Assembly: GCA_946407705.1 (NCBI GenBank) | Contig: CAMJPC010000009.1 | Coordinates: 22,426 to 86,425 of the forward strand | From: an uncultured Clostridia bacterium | Lineage (GTDB): Bacteria > Bacillota > Clostridia > Saccharofermentanales > Saccharofermentanaceae | DNA: 64,000 nt | Direction: 5' to 3' | Part shown: piece after piece, positions 53,177 through 61,269 of the stretch | Position numbering within the stretch: position 1 is the first letter of the stretch | Layout of the letters: each line of letters starts with the position of its first letter | The notes under the pieces: model-generated | Told to the model about the DNA's origin: nothing | The model's database searches: none | Seen by the model: only the letters and a program-made list of their open reading frames with translations | Program-made: the position numbers and the translations under genes

Positions 53177-53910
53177 TAATCGTTATCCTCGTTAATGAAT
53201 TTCATGAAATCATCTACCGCTACGGCTTCACCGGTAGGAGCAGTATTGATGTGATAAAGAGCGTCGTCGCTCATGCCGGAAGAAACGATTGACGAAGATG
53301 AAGATCCGAGGAATTCGAACAGCTTGGCAAAGTCTGCTGAATTAACAGAAATAGGTTCTTCACGCTTTACGGAAAGACGTCTGAGAATATCGAAATCTAC
53401 TCCGGAACCTACACCGATATTGAATACAACGAGTTTATCATTAGCCTCAAGCTCGTTGCATGCCTTGATGGCAAGCTCCATGTTCTGCATTGCGTTAGGT
53501 CCCTGAGGCGCACCGTCTGTAATTACAACAAGCCAGGGCTGATAGTACTTGATGCCCATCTGCTTGTATCCTTCCTTACGTGCATTGAGAAGCTCCAAAG
53601 CAGTAAGAACACCTTCACCGATAGGTGTAAGTGTCGTTGAAGCAGTAATCTCAGGAATACCCTTGTCTTTAGCGATCTTACCAAAAGGCATTACGATCTC
53701 AACTTTGGAACCGAATGTGATTATCGCTATGTCAGTTGATGAACGTGTGTCATCATTGTTCTTGATGGAAGCCAAAAAGTTCTGCAGACCCACATTAAGC
53801 TGCTTTATCGGGTTTCCCATCATAGAACCGGATGTATCGAGAGCAAAACAAATCGGAAGGCGCCTCTTTGTACTTGTACCGAAATCCGAAGAACTGAACA
53901 TTTCCCCCAT
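53176..53910 (-). CDS. TerY-like von Willebrand factor A protein
   Basis: 244 residues. VWA domain about 17-200 with MIDAS residues in FALDTSGSM (Asp25, Ser27, Ser29), STTLTPIGEG (Thr) and VITDGAPQG (Asp132); such domains bind partners through Mg. The family is that of TerY/YegL, which occurs with PP2C and kinase genes. A Ser-rich linker (SSSSSIVSSGMSDD) leads to the C-terminal VDDFMKFINEDND, similar to the end of the coiled-coil protein. GGAGG lies 7 bases before the ATG. A TATAAT box at 53948-53953 may give it a separate promoter from the kinase. Confidence 0.9.
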   Translation of the reverse strand: MGEMFSSSDFGTSTKRRLPICFALDTSGSMMGNPIKQLNVGLQNFLASIKNNDDTRSSTDIAIITFGSKVEIVMPFGKIAKDKGIPEITASTTLTPIGEGVLTALELLNARKEGYKQMGIKYYQPWLVVITDGAPQGPNAMQNMELAIKACNELEANDKLVVFNIGVGSGVDFDILRRLSVKREEPISVNSADFAKLFEFLGSSSSSIVSSGMSDDALYHINTAPTGEAVAVDDFMKFINEDND

Positions 53911-53947
53911 AACAAAACCTCCGATTAAAACATAATTAACCAGTTAG

Positions 53948-53953
53948 ATTATA
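53948..53953 (-). promoter_or_regulatory. Possible -10 box for the VWA-PP2C-coiled-coil genes
   Basis: Perfect minus-strand TATAAT, 37 bases upstream of the 53910 start and 24 bases after the kinase stop. No good -35 at 16-18 bases. Confidence 0.4.
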
Positions 53954-53977
53954 TAACAAAATGTGGTTGAAAATGCA

Positions 53978-55753
53978 TCAGAACAATCCGAAGAACTTTT
54001 TCTTTTTAGAAACTTCGTCTTCCTCGTCGCGAATCTGATCCTTTGGAATGTATTTTCCTGTAGGAACATTGGTAAAAGGCCTCTTCGGAGCAAATGCAGG
54101 ATTTGTTGCCGCAGGCTGGTTAGGTCTTGCAAAAGCAGAGTTAATAGGAGCAGCAGCCGGCTGATTAGGCTTAGCAAATACAGGCTGCTCAGTAACAATT
54201 GATTCAAGTGAATCCGACTGCTCTTCAGAAGAAGCTTCTGAAGCAGCAGGAGCAGCAGCCTTCGGCTTGCTCGTCTTCTGCAAAGCGGCTCTTCCCGCTT
54301 CAACGTCTACAGAAGCCTGCTTATAGCCTTCCTTCGGGAAAAGCTTATATGCTTCAGGATCATCATATACGAAATTCTCGAGATCTTCCTTGTACTTAAC
54401 AACAGCATCAAGCCACTCGAGCGTATCATAAGACCAACCGTTCTTGAATGTCTCGAAAAGCATCTTACGGAGCTTCTCAGAAAGATATTCCCAAATGTGA
54501 TCATATCCGCCGATAGGAATAAACTCATTATCATTCTCAAAGTTGTACGGGAAATTATAGTTTGTAATCTCCTCTTTGAGAGTTTCAGCGCCGTTACGGG
54601 TAGCATAAGGATGCAGACCGCAGAAAAGCATGGAGAATACGAGCATTGCGATGGAATAATCCTCATCACGGAGCTCTCTTAAGAACTTGGAGAAATCCTT
54701 ACCCCAAAGTCTGGGATCAGTAAACTCTTCCGTACCTACAGGGCAAGGAAGATTTCCGATCTGAACGCTGTCCATGTCGATGAGATAAACATCAGAAGAA
54801 CTGTCGATCAGGGCATTCTTGAGCTGGATATCACCTGCGATAACGTCATGCATATGCAGATAGAGATACTTCTCGATAAGCGCAAGGAGTGTCTTAACGA
54901 TATCAAGCCTTGTCCACTCAGGAAAAGCTTCGAGCATGGCATCAGGACCATCGAAAACAGTTCCGAGGGTTGTTCCCTTACCAAGTGTCATGGTATATCC
55001 GACAGGTGAATTACGGAAGAAAACAAGTTCCTTAGGAATGCAGAATCCGTGACCGGATATCTTCAGTTCCGTAAGCTTCTTGAGCTTAGCCCAACGAAGC
55101 GGAGTAATAATACCCTTGTGATAGATCTTAGCGATATAACCGGGCTGGTTTGTCGTGAAGACCATGCCCTCTGCACCACCGCTCAGACGCTTAACAAGCT
55201 CATACTTTTCTTCATTCTCGGTAACAACGATATCAGAAATGCTGGCACTCCCAAAAGATTCAATATATGAACTGTTATAAGCAAGACGGCTGGGTTCCTG
55301 CTTAGGGAATGAGAAACAAAGTGAATCCAGAGAATCGAAAACATTGAGGACGCCCTTAGCGATAATAGCGATATCGCAGCTGATGTAAGGCATCTTCTCG
55401 TAAAGTCTCTTTGTGAAGATGGAATCTCTGGTAGTAAGAACAACGCACTCGCCTTCAATCTCATTGATGTTGGCGGCAACCTTGTCTATCTCAAGTTCTT
55501 TAATCAGGTGCAGTCTGTGCTCGGCAAGAAGAACTGAACAGATCTTCTTCATGGCAGCAGCTGCCTTAAGGTCCTTGGGATCCTTTATGTGAAGTATACA
55601 ATAATGAAGAGCCTTAAATGACTTATCAACGTATACCTCCAAACCTGTATCAAGAACCCTCAAAAGGCCCTCGAAAACAGGAGTACCTGCATATTCCAGC
55701 AGTACTGAATAGTCAAGAAAAATGGAACTGTAACCATTCAACTCTTCTAACAT
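53978..55753 (-). CDS. PIN-like domain fused to YegI-type protein kinase
   Basis: 591 residues. Residues about 8-150 look PIN-like (IFLDYSVLLEYAG; VVLTTRDSIFTKRLYEK), an RNase fold. The kinase (about 185-465) has a glycine loop KRLSGGAEGMVF, Lys209 (YIAKIYHKG), catalytic Asp308 and Asn313 (VIAGDIQLKNAL), metal Asp326 (LIDMDSVQI) and NLPCPVGTEEFTDPRLWG, the signature of the YegI/TerY-P kinases. It appears active. The tail is Ala/Pro/Asn-rich (FAKPNQPAAA, FARPNQPAAT) and ends SKKKKFFGLF, a basic-aromatic patch. The PIN fusion is the odd part and is inferred by eye. The VWA and PP2C genes follow at once, forming the triad. Confidence 0.8.
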   Translation of the reverse strand: MLEELNGYSSIFLDYSVLLEYAGTPVFEGLLRVLDTGLEVYVDKSFKALHYCILHIKDPKDLKAAAAMKKICSVLLAEHRLHLIKELEIDKVAANINEIEGECVVLTTRDSIFTKRLYEKMPYISCDIAIIAKGVLNVFDSLDSLCFSFPKQEPSRLAYNSSYIESFGSASISDIVVTENEEKYELVKRLSGGAEGMVFTTNQPGYIAKIYHKGIITPLRWAKLKKLTELKISGHGFCIPKELVFFRNSPVGYTMTLGKGTTLGTVFDGPDAMLEAFPEWTRLDIVKTLLALIEKYLYLHMHDVIAGDIQLKNALIDSSSDVYLIDMDSVQIGNLPCPVGTEEFTDPRLWGKDFSKFLRELRDEDYSIAMLVFSMLFCGLHPYATRNGAETLKEEITNYNFPYNFENDNEFIPIGGYDHIWEYLSEKLRKMLFETFKNGWSYDTLEWLDAVVKYKEDLENFVYDDPEAYKLFPKEGYKQASVDVEAGRAALQKTSKPKAAAPAASEASSEEQSDSLESIVTEQPVFAKPNQPAAAPINSAFARPNQPAATNPAFAPKRPFTNVPTGKYIPKDQIRDEEDEVSKKKKFFGLF

Positions 55754-55783
55754 AATGCACCTTCCAATAGCATCTCATTTTAT

Positions 55784-55812
55784 AATGTAAAACTTAAATG
55801 AAAGAAAATCAA
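55784..55812 (-). promoter_or_regulatory. Promoter of the kinase-VWA-PP2C locus
   Basis: Minus-strand -35 TTGATT (55807-55812), 17-base spacer, -10 TACATT (55784-55789); TATAAA also lies at 55779-55784. The 102-base gap is AT-rich and contains no gene. Confidence 0.5.
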
Positions 55813-55855
55813 TAATAATGAAAATTTTTTAAAGTAATTTGACAAAATAATTGAT

Positions 55856-57718
55856 TTATTCTATTCCGACTAATTTCATCAAATACCTTGCGTTTGACTC
55901 CCTGCTAATTCCGTTCGACAACTTATAATCAAATACAATCCCCGTATCCGTATACCTCTCAGAGAAGTGATAGTAGCAGATATTCTGATACGAATCGACT
56001 GTCCTGTCAATCATTGCGTAATCGTGAGTTGTCATCATTCCGCATATGCGGGCGGCTGAAAGATTGTTCAAAACGATAAGAGCTCCCTCAGTTCTGTCAT
56101 CGGAATTCGTTCCCCTGAATATCTCATCGATCAGGAACAAAAGCGCTGTACTGCTTTCCTTGGCGCACTTTATGATCCCGGATATCCTGACCAGCTCGGC
56201 CTTAAATGTGCTCATGTCTTCACCGAGGCTGTCTGTGATCCTCATGGAAGACATTATCCTCATTCGACCGAGCCTGCATGAACTTCCCGGTATCTCAGAA
56301 CCCATATATGCAAGTATTGAACAGACACCGACTGTTCTTATAAGAGTGGTTTTACCGGACATGTTTGATCCGGTTATAAGCGCAATATCAGATTTGATCT
56401 TTACGGAATTGCTTACAGCCGCATCAGGTGCGAGAAGCGGATGTACAATGTCCTTTCCTTCAAAATAAGCATTATCGTCAGAAGAATCACTGCTTTCGAT
56501 TTCAGGGAACGCCGAGACTCTGCTGATAAATGATATCTGTGAAGCACACATGAGCGCTTCAAACTCTGCAAGATTGGAAACCGCATGAGAAAGACTGTCC
56601 CCATGGCTGTCAGCCCATTTGCCCATGAAGTAGCAAATAAACATATCAAGCGGCAAAACGCTATTGATCAGGAAGGCAAAGATCGGCTGGCTCCTGAGTC
56701 CGGAGAAAAACAGGATCATGGCAAGCGAAGAAAGAGAACTTGTTACAGCCTTGCCGTCCTTCCCTGCTATCAGCGAGCAAAGATAATCATCCTTAAAATC
56801 AGATGATTCAAGCAGCGAATAAAGTTTATGGATGGTTGCAACCTGGGTGGGCATGCCATCCGCTGCCTTAAAATAGTATTCATTAGATTTGACACCAAAT
56901 GCCCATGCAATAAGGTTTACGGCAAGCACTCCAAGTATGCACGCACGTATATAGACCGGGAAAAAGATAAGAGCAGCCAAAGGAATAATCCAAAGGCAGC
57001 ACATCAAAACAGCTGATACGAGAAGGTTCTTCTTAACAGGTCTTCTTTCAGATGCAAATTCGATAAGTGCCTTAGGATCTTTCTTCATGTTACCGAGCAT
57101 GGCAGTTGCCTGGAACTTCTCAAGGAATCCGGGATTGGAAGAAAGCTCCTTAACAGCCTTTTGCCTGACCTTTATGTCTTTCGCTGATCTGATCTTATCA
57201 CCATAGCCGAGAAGTTCATTTGCAAAAGCTCTTCTGCCCAATGCTGTCTCAGATACGTTAAGGAGTGAAAAAAGTGATTTCTTTCCAAAAAGGTCGAGGT
57301 CCATGCAATAATCATGACCGACCTGATAGAACTCATCGCCTGTTGCACGTCTTGTTGCATCTTCTATCTCGTCCCTTCTCTTGAGTCCATCACAGACGAT
57401 CTCGAAAAGAGAACTGAAGTCACCGTTGATCCTGGCAATATACTTGGAATTTACTTTATCCAGAGCCTCATAATAACTCAGCCTCGCTGAGATCTTGCTG
57501 TGGATGACACATAAAACGATAAAAGCAATAAAGCTGACCGCAAAAGTAATATACAAAGCAACTAAGCTTTTAACGATCGCAACGATCAATGCTATGACAG
57601 CAATAAGAAACGTAACAAAACGAAGGACGCTAAGCAAAAGGCTTCTGCGTCCATAAATCTTCTTTAAGTCGTTGATCGACTGTTTATTATCTTCAAAATA
57701 CTTAGGACTTTCCGCCAT
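55856..57718 (-). CDS. Membrane-bound MutS-like ATPase
   Basis: 620 residues. Two N-terminal membrane helices (about 27-70), further hydrophobic pairs (about 230-280 and 330-365), a helical core like MutS domain III, and a C-terminal MutS ATPase: TGSNMSGKTTLIRTVG (Walker A), LLFLIDEIFRGTNSDDR (Walker B and signature-like), MMTTHDYAMID (switch His). The mismatch-recognition domain I is missing, so it is not a mismatch repair MutS. Relatives in Clostridia are annotated as MutS-family proteins of unknown role. It starts inside the sirtuin gene (17-base overlap) and lies upstream of the kinase. Confidence 0.82.
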   Translation of the reverse strand: MAESPKYFEDNKQSINDLKKIYGRRSLLLSVLRFVTFLIAVIALIVAIVKSLVALYITFAVSFIAFIVLCVIHSKISARLSYYEALDKVNSKYIARINGDFSSLFEIVCDGLKRRDEIEDATRRATGDEFYQVGHDYCMDLDLFGKKSLFSLLNVSETALGRRAFANELLGYGDKIRSAKDIKVRQKAVKELSSNPGFLEKFQATAMLGNMKKDPKALIEFASERRPVKKNLLVSAVLMCCLWIIPLAALIFFPVYIRACILGVLAVNLIAWAFGVKSNEYYFKAADGMPTQVATIHKLYSLLESSDFKDDYLCSLIAGKDGKAVTSSLSSLAMILFFSGLRSQPIFAFLINSVLPLDMFICYFMGKWADSHGDSLSHAVSNLAEFEALMCASQISFISRVSAFPEIESSDSSDDNAYFEGKDIVHPLLAPDAAVSNSVKIKSDIALITGSNMSGKTTLIRTVGVCSILAYMGSEIPGSSCRLGRMRIMSSMRITDSLGEDMSTFKAELVRISGIIKCAKESSTALLFLIDEIFRGTNSDDRTEGALIVLNNLSAARICGMMTTHDYAMIDRTVDSYQNICYYHFSERYTDTGIVFDYKLSNGISRESNARYLMKLVGIE

Positions 57719-58754
57719 TCACTTTTCCTGCAGATTTAGATGTGGAAGGCTTCTTAGCCGTTGCCTTCTTGGCCGGAGACTTCTTTGCGGCAGTTGTCTT
57801 GGTGCCGGTCTTGGCAGCGGTTTTAGCTTTAGGTTCAGCTTTAGCCTTAGCCGTTGTCTTAGCTTTTTTATCAGAAGCAGCTTTTGACTTAGTTGTCGTC
57901 TTCGCAGCATCCTTGGTTTTAGTCGCTGTCTTAGCCTTTGCCTTAGTCTTTGAGGCAACAGACTTGGCTCTTGTCTTACTTGTAGCGCGCTTGGGAACGC
58001 ACATATCAAGGACATCACCAACATTATCATGGATCGTAAGAAGAGCCTTAAGATCCATATAAGTAGAACTCTTATTAATAATTACTATTCTGTCATGCTT
58101 AAGGAACTGAGCAAAAGTAGCTGCAGGATAAACAGTAAGCGATGTTCCGGCAATTATAAGAAGATCGCACTTCTTAACAGCCTTGATGGCATCATCAACG
58201 TCCTTATGATTGAGGTTTTCCTCATAAAGAACGATATCAGGCCTTACCATTCCGCCGCATTTCTCGCAATGCGGAACGCCTTCCTGGGCAACTACATATT
58301 CAAGATCATACTTCTTGCCGCATTCCATGCAGTAGTTTCTGAATACGGAACCGTGAAGCTCAATTACACACTTGCTTCCTGCTTCCTGATGCAGATTATC
58401 GATGTTCTGGGTAATGATAGCCTTAAGCTTTCCCTGCCTCTCAAGTCTTACAAGAGCCTTGTGAGCCTTGTTAGGCCTTGCATCAGGATAGATCAGCTTA
58501 CGCTTATAGAAATCAAAGAAATCCTCAGGATGCTCCATGAAAAAGTCATGGGCAATGATATCGATAGGTCTGTATTTCATTCCGCTGTCGGAATTATAGA
58601 TACCCGTACCGCTTCTGAAGTCAGGAATACCGCTCTCCGTGGAAACACCGGCACCGCCAAGAAAAACAATATTGTCATAGTCGGCAATCAGCTGTTTGAG
58701 CTGACGTATCTTGTCTTCCCTTACGCTTCCAAGCCTGTCAATTCTTGTTTCCAC
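57702..58754 (-). CDS. Sir2-family NAD-dependent deacylase with histone-H1-like Lys/Ala tail
   Basis: 350 residues from a GTG at 58754 (GAGG upstream). The sirtuin core (about 15-250) is complete: FLGGAGVSTESGIPDFRS, TQNIDNLHQEAG, catalytic His134 (LHGSVFRN), zinc cysteines C142/C145 and C163/C166, and AGTSLTVYP. It should remove acyl groups from protein lysines using NAD. Residues 255-350 are a Lys/Ala/Thr tail (30 Lys in 96, with repeats of the KAAK/AKKA kind) like histone H1 or bacterial H1-like proteins, which suggests DNA binding. Normal bacterial sirtuins end near 250. The tail is in frame and conserved in character, not a sequencing artefact by appearance. Confidence 0.92.
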   Translation of the reverse strand: METRIDRLGSVREDKIRQLKQLIADYDNIVFLGGAGVSTESGIPDFRSGTGIYNSDSGMKYRPIDIIAHDFFMEHPEDFFDFYKRKLIYPDARPNKAHKALVRLERQGKLKAIITQNIDNLHQEAGSKCVIELHGSVFRNYCMECGKKYDLEYVVAQEGVPHCEKCGGMVRPDIVLYEENLNHKDVDDAIKAVKKCDLLIIAGTSLTVYPAATFAQFLKHDRIVIINKSSTYMDLKALLTIHDNVGDVLDMCVPKRATSKTRAKSVASKTKAKAKTATKTKDAAKTTTKSKAASDKKAKTTAKAKAEPKAKTAAKTGTKTTAAKKSPAKKATAKKPSTSKSAGKVNGGKS

Positions 58755-58794
58755 TGTTCATTCCTCACTCTGATTCTTAATTCAGTAAGCCGGA

Positions 58795-59244
58795 TTAGTT
58801 GTGATCGATAATATCGTCGAAATCAAAATCGCCGTCATCACCGGTGCTGTCGAATGCACCTGCGGCACCGAACATTTCCTTACCGGTAACGCGCTTCTCA
58901 TCCCTGCGCTGCTCAACTAAAGTGCTGATAGCCTTACGGACACGATCAGGGGTTTTAATGCTCTTGATCTCAAGAACGGGTGTGGTTCTGTCGGCTGTAT
59001 TGAGGATCACTGATCCTACACCGAAAATCTTCTGACCGAAAGACTGCTTGAACGTAATATCGAGGACACGGTAAAGCAGTATTTCCTCAGACTTGACATT
59101 GAAAATACCTGTCTTCAGGTAAAACTTGTTTTTGCTGAGAGAATAAATAGTAAATGACAGCGGGAGACCTAAATATCTTCTTCTGTCCTGCCAAAGAATC
59201 TCTTCATTCTCTGTAAGATTGGTAAGTCTGTCGATTTTCGCCAT
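58795..59244 (-). CDS. Bacterial PH-domain protein
   Basis: 149 residues from the ATG at 59244 (GGAGG 9 bases upstream). Residues about 15-110 match the bPH_2 fold: EEILWQDRRRYLGLPLSFTIYSLSKNKFYLKTGIFNVKSEEILLYRVLDITFKQSFGQKIFGVGSVIL. No membrane helix. A polar linker (RRDEKRVTGKEMFGAAGAFDSTG) leads to an acidic end DGDFDFDDIIDHN, similar in style to the C-termini of the VWA and coiled-coil proteins of the same cluster. It lies 40 bases before the sirtuin and has a promoter at 59309-59335. Ligand unknown. Confidence 0.78.
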   Translation of the reverse strand: MAKIDRLTNLTENEEILWQDRRRYLGLPLSFTIYSLSKNKFYLKTGIFNVKSEEILLYRVLDITFKQSFGQKIFGVGSVILNTADRTTPVLEIKSIKTPDRVRKAISTLVEQRRDEKRVTGKEMFGAAGAFDSTGDDGDFDFDDIIDHN

Positions 59245-59306
59245 AACAGGATTCCTCCGCGTCACTCAGCACACCTTGATCAGATACGCCGATGCTAATA
59301 TTCACT

Positions 59307-59335
59307 ATATTATAAAATCCTTTTATATGCGTCAA
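59307..59335 (-). promoter_or_regulatory. Promoter for the PH-domain, sirtuin and MutS-like genes
   Basis: Minus-strand -35 TTGACG (59330-59335); -10 is TATAAT (59309-59314, 15-base spacer) or TAATAT (59307-59312, 17-base spacer). Confidence 0.6.
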
Positions 59336-59354
59336 TTTAACAGTAAATGTAAAG

Positions 59355-59368
59355 CAATATTAATATTG
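59355..59368. repeat. 14-bp perfect palindrome CAATATTAATATTG
   Basis: Lies 2 bases after the stop of the deacetylase-like gene and 20 bases upstream of the -35 at 59330. It could be an operator for that promoter; it is too AT-rich for a strong terminator. Confidence 0.4.
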
Positions 59369-59370
59369 GC

Positions 59371-61269
59371 TCACTGCTTCCTGTTCTTCCTTACCGCGTC
59401 AAGTACCCTGTCCTTATCGAAAAGCTCCGAGAAATCATAGTTCTTCATTGAATTCGGGCTGATGATGGTCCTGTCGAAATACAGATAATTATCGCCGTAA
59501 ATGTGATACGGCTTCGGGCCTGCACCAAAGAAGATACGGAATCCGTTATTCTTAAGCAGAACGGCACGTTCATCTGTTCCGTAGATATAGTTACCGCCAG
59601 GATAAGAGATCATATGAGTATCAGGGATCAAAGATCCGATCTGCTCATTCCACTTGTTCATATCATCCATAATGCCTGCAAGGTCAACTTTTCTGGCATT
59701 CGGGAGATATCCGTAAGTGCAGGATGCAAACTTCCAGCCTGTATCCTTGAGTCTTTCAACGATATTCTTAACTGCTGTGCGGTTATTCTCTATCTCAGCA
59801 TCCGTATATTCCTCTTGAGGAAGGTTTGCTGCGTTGAGCTGCTTGTTTCTGTCTTTTAACTGTTCACGGTCAACTATGTATCCGAAACAGGAATCATGAC
59901 CGCCAATGGATACGATACCCTTGGAACCGTCATATGTGAAATCAAGATGGTTGCTTACGAAAACGTCGAGAATACCGATGGCTTCGGCAGTCCTGTTAAC
60001 CACTGCGTCCTCTGAGCCGTCTTTGCCCTTGATCGTATATTCGCCGCATACCTGCTTCTCATCATTGAGGACGAGTCTTCTGCAGGTTCCGCATACATAA
60101 GCCGTAGGATCATAACTGAGATTCTCGATGATGATTACCAGAGGCTTCTTCCCTTCCGGTATCGTCAGATTACGTTCGAGAATGAATCCGGGATCCGTTG
60201 CAGACATCATGTTCTCGGGATCCACGAGCACATAACCCCTAGCATAAAGGTTTTCGAGTATCTTATTAAACTCACTTCCGGTCAGATAAAGCCCTGTATC
60301 ACCCTTACCGAATTCAACGCCAAAAGCAGCATCGGGGTTTGCTATCAGGGACCTGATGCAGAGTACCTGAACATGACCGCGGTACTCAACGGTCTTGGTT
60401 GTATGACCTGTAGCAACAAGCAGGTCCGAACGGATCTTATCGTCATCCGGGAAGATTGCGGCAAGGTTCGAAAACAGTTTTTCGGCTGAATAGAACCTGT
60501 ATGTCTCAAGCATATGCTCGCCTTCATCCATCATCGGCTCATACATTGCAGTCTTTAACTCGGCTATTCTCTTGGAGGAATAGTCGCCGACAAAGCCTTC
60601 ATATTTACCGTTAACAAGCTGATATCTTTGGACCGCAGATACATAATCGCCTGTGGCGAGAGCTTTTTCAGCAGTTCTTACATCACCTGTCGCAGTCTCG
60701 ATATAATCGACTTCACGGAGCATAGGTCCCACAATGGCGGAGAAATTACTTATCGGCGAAAGCTGATTGAATACAAAGATAACATCAGGTTTCTCTATCT
60801 TACCAAGCAGGAACTGCTCACACAGATCGTTAAGTCTTTTTGCAATGACCGATGACGTGAGTTCCTGCATTGAGTCAAGGAATTCAACGTCACTGTGCTG
60901 AGGTACATATCTGTTGCTGACGATCCTGTCGCAGATGAGATCTACCTTTGTCTGAACGATGGCTTCCATGCTGTTGAGCATCTTGATGCGTTCATCGTGT
61001 GTGTTGTCACTGGCGTCAGGACTGTCGGCCAATACCTGATCCTGAACGTTTCTGTAAATGGCAAGTGCCTCGTCGTAGTTACCTGTCTCGATGGCTTCGC
61101 TGAAATCAGGCAATGTCCTGTCCTCATAAGCGTTCAATCTTGCAAGTACCGTCATGACGACAACAAGTGCAACAAGGACAACTCCGCAGGCGAAAGCAGC
61201 AGCGCTGAACCCCTTTTTTCCGCGCTTCTCGTTTTCGCTAAAATGATATCCCGCAGAAAATCCCGTCAC
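59371..61269 (-). CDS. Membrane-anchored protein with degenerate polysaccharide-deacetylase-like domain
   Basis: 632 residues; GTG start overlaps the parC stop (GTGA). One N-terminal helix (about 22-42), then a helical TPR-like region (about 50-300: NYDEALAIYRNVQDQ, GDYVSAVQRYQLVNGKYEGF), and a C-terminal NodB-like fold (about 310-620). Segments line up with deacetylase motifs but catalytic residues are changed: the TFDDG place reads IIIENLSYDP, the H-x3-H place reads ASCTYGYLP, and SYPGGNY stands for the RPPYG motif. It is probably a binding rather than catalytic module, exposed outside the membrane. The fold call is by eye. Confidence 0.65.
   Translation of the reverse strand: MTGFSAGYHFSENEKRGKKGFSAAAFACGVVLVALVVVMTVLARLNAYEDRTLPDFSEAIETGNYDEALAIYRNVQDQVLADSPDASDNTHDERIKMLNSMEAIVQTKVDLICDRIVSNRYVPQHSDVEFLDSMQELTSSVIAKRLNDLCEQFLLGKIEKPDVIFVFNQLSPISNFSAIVGPMLREVDYIETATGDVRTAEKALATGDYVSAVQRYQLVNGKYEGFVGDYSSKRIAELKTAMYEPMMDEGEHMLETYRFYSAEKLFSNLAAIFPDDDKIRSDLLVATGHTTKTVEYRGHVQVLCIRSLIANPDAAFGVEFGKGDTGLYLTGSEFNKILENLYARGYVLVDPENMMSATDPGFILERNLTIPEGKKPLVIIIENLSYDPTAYVCGTCRRLVLNDEKQVCGEYTIKGKDGSEDAVVNRTAEAIGILDVFVSNHLDFTYDGSKGIVSIGGHDSCFGYIVDREQLKDRNKQLNAANLPQEEYTDAEIENNRTAVKNIVERLKDTGWKFASCTYGYLPNARKVDLAGIMDDMNKWNEQIGSLIPDTHMISYPGGNYIYGTDERAVLLKNNGFRIFFGAGPKPYHIYGDNYLYFDRTIISPNSMKNYDFSELFDKDRVLDAVRKNRKQ

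Noticed and set aside
57742..58062. Plus-strand hydrophobic Ala/Val/Leu frame that looks like a membrane protein
   Set aside because: It is the complement of the Lys/Ala-rich sirtuin tail (AAG/GCC codons read backwards).
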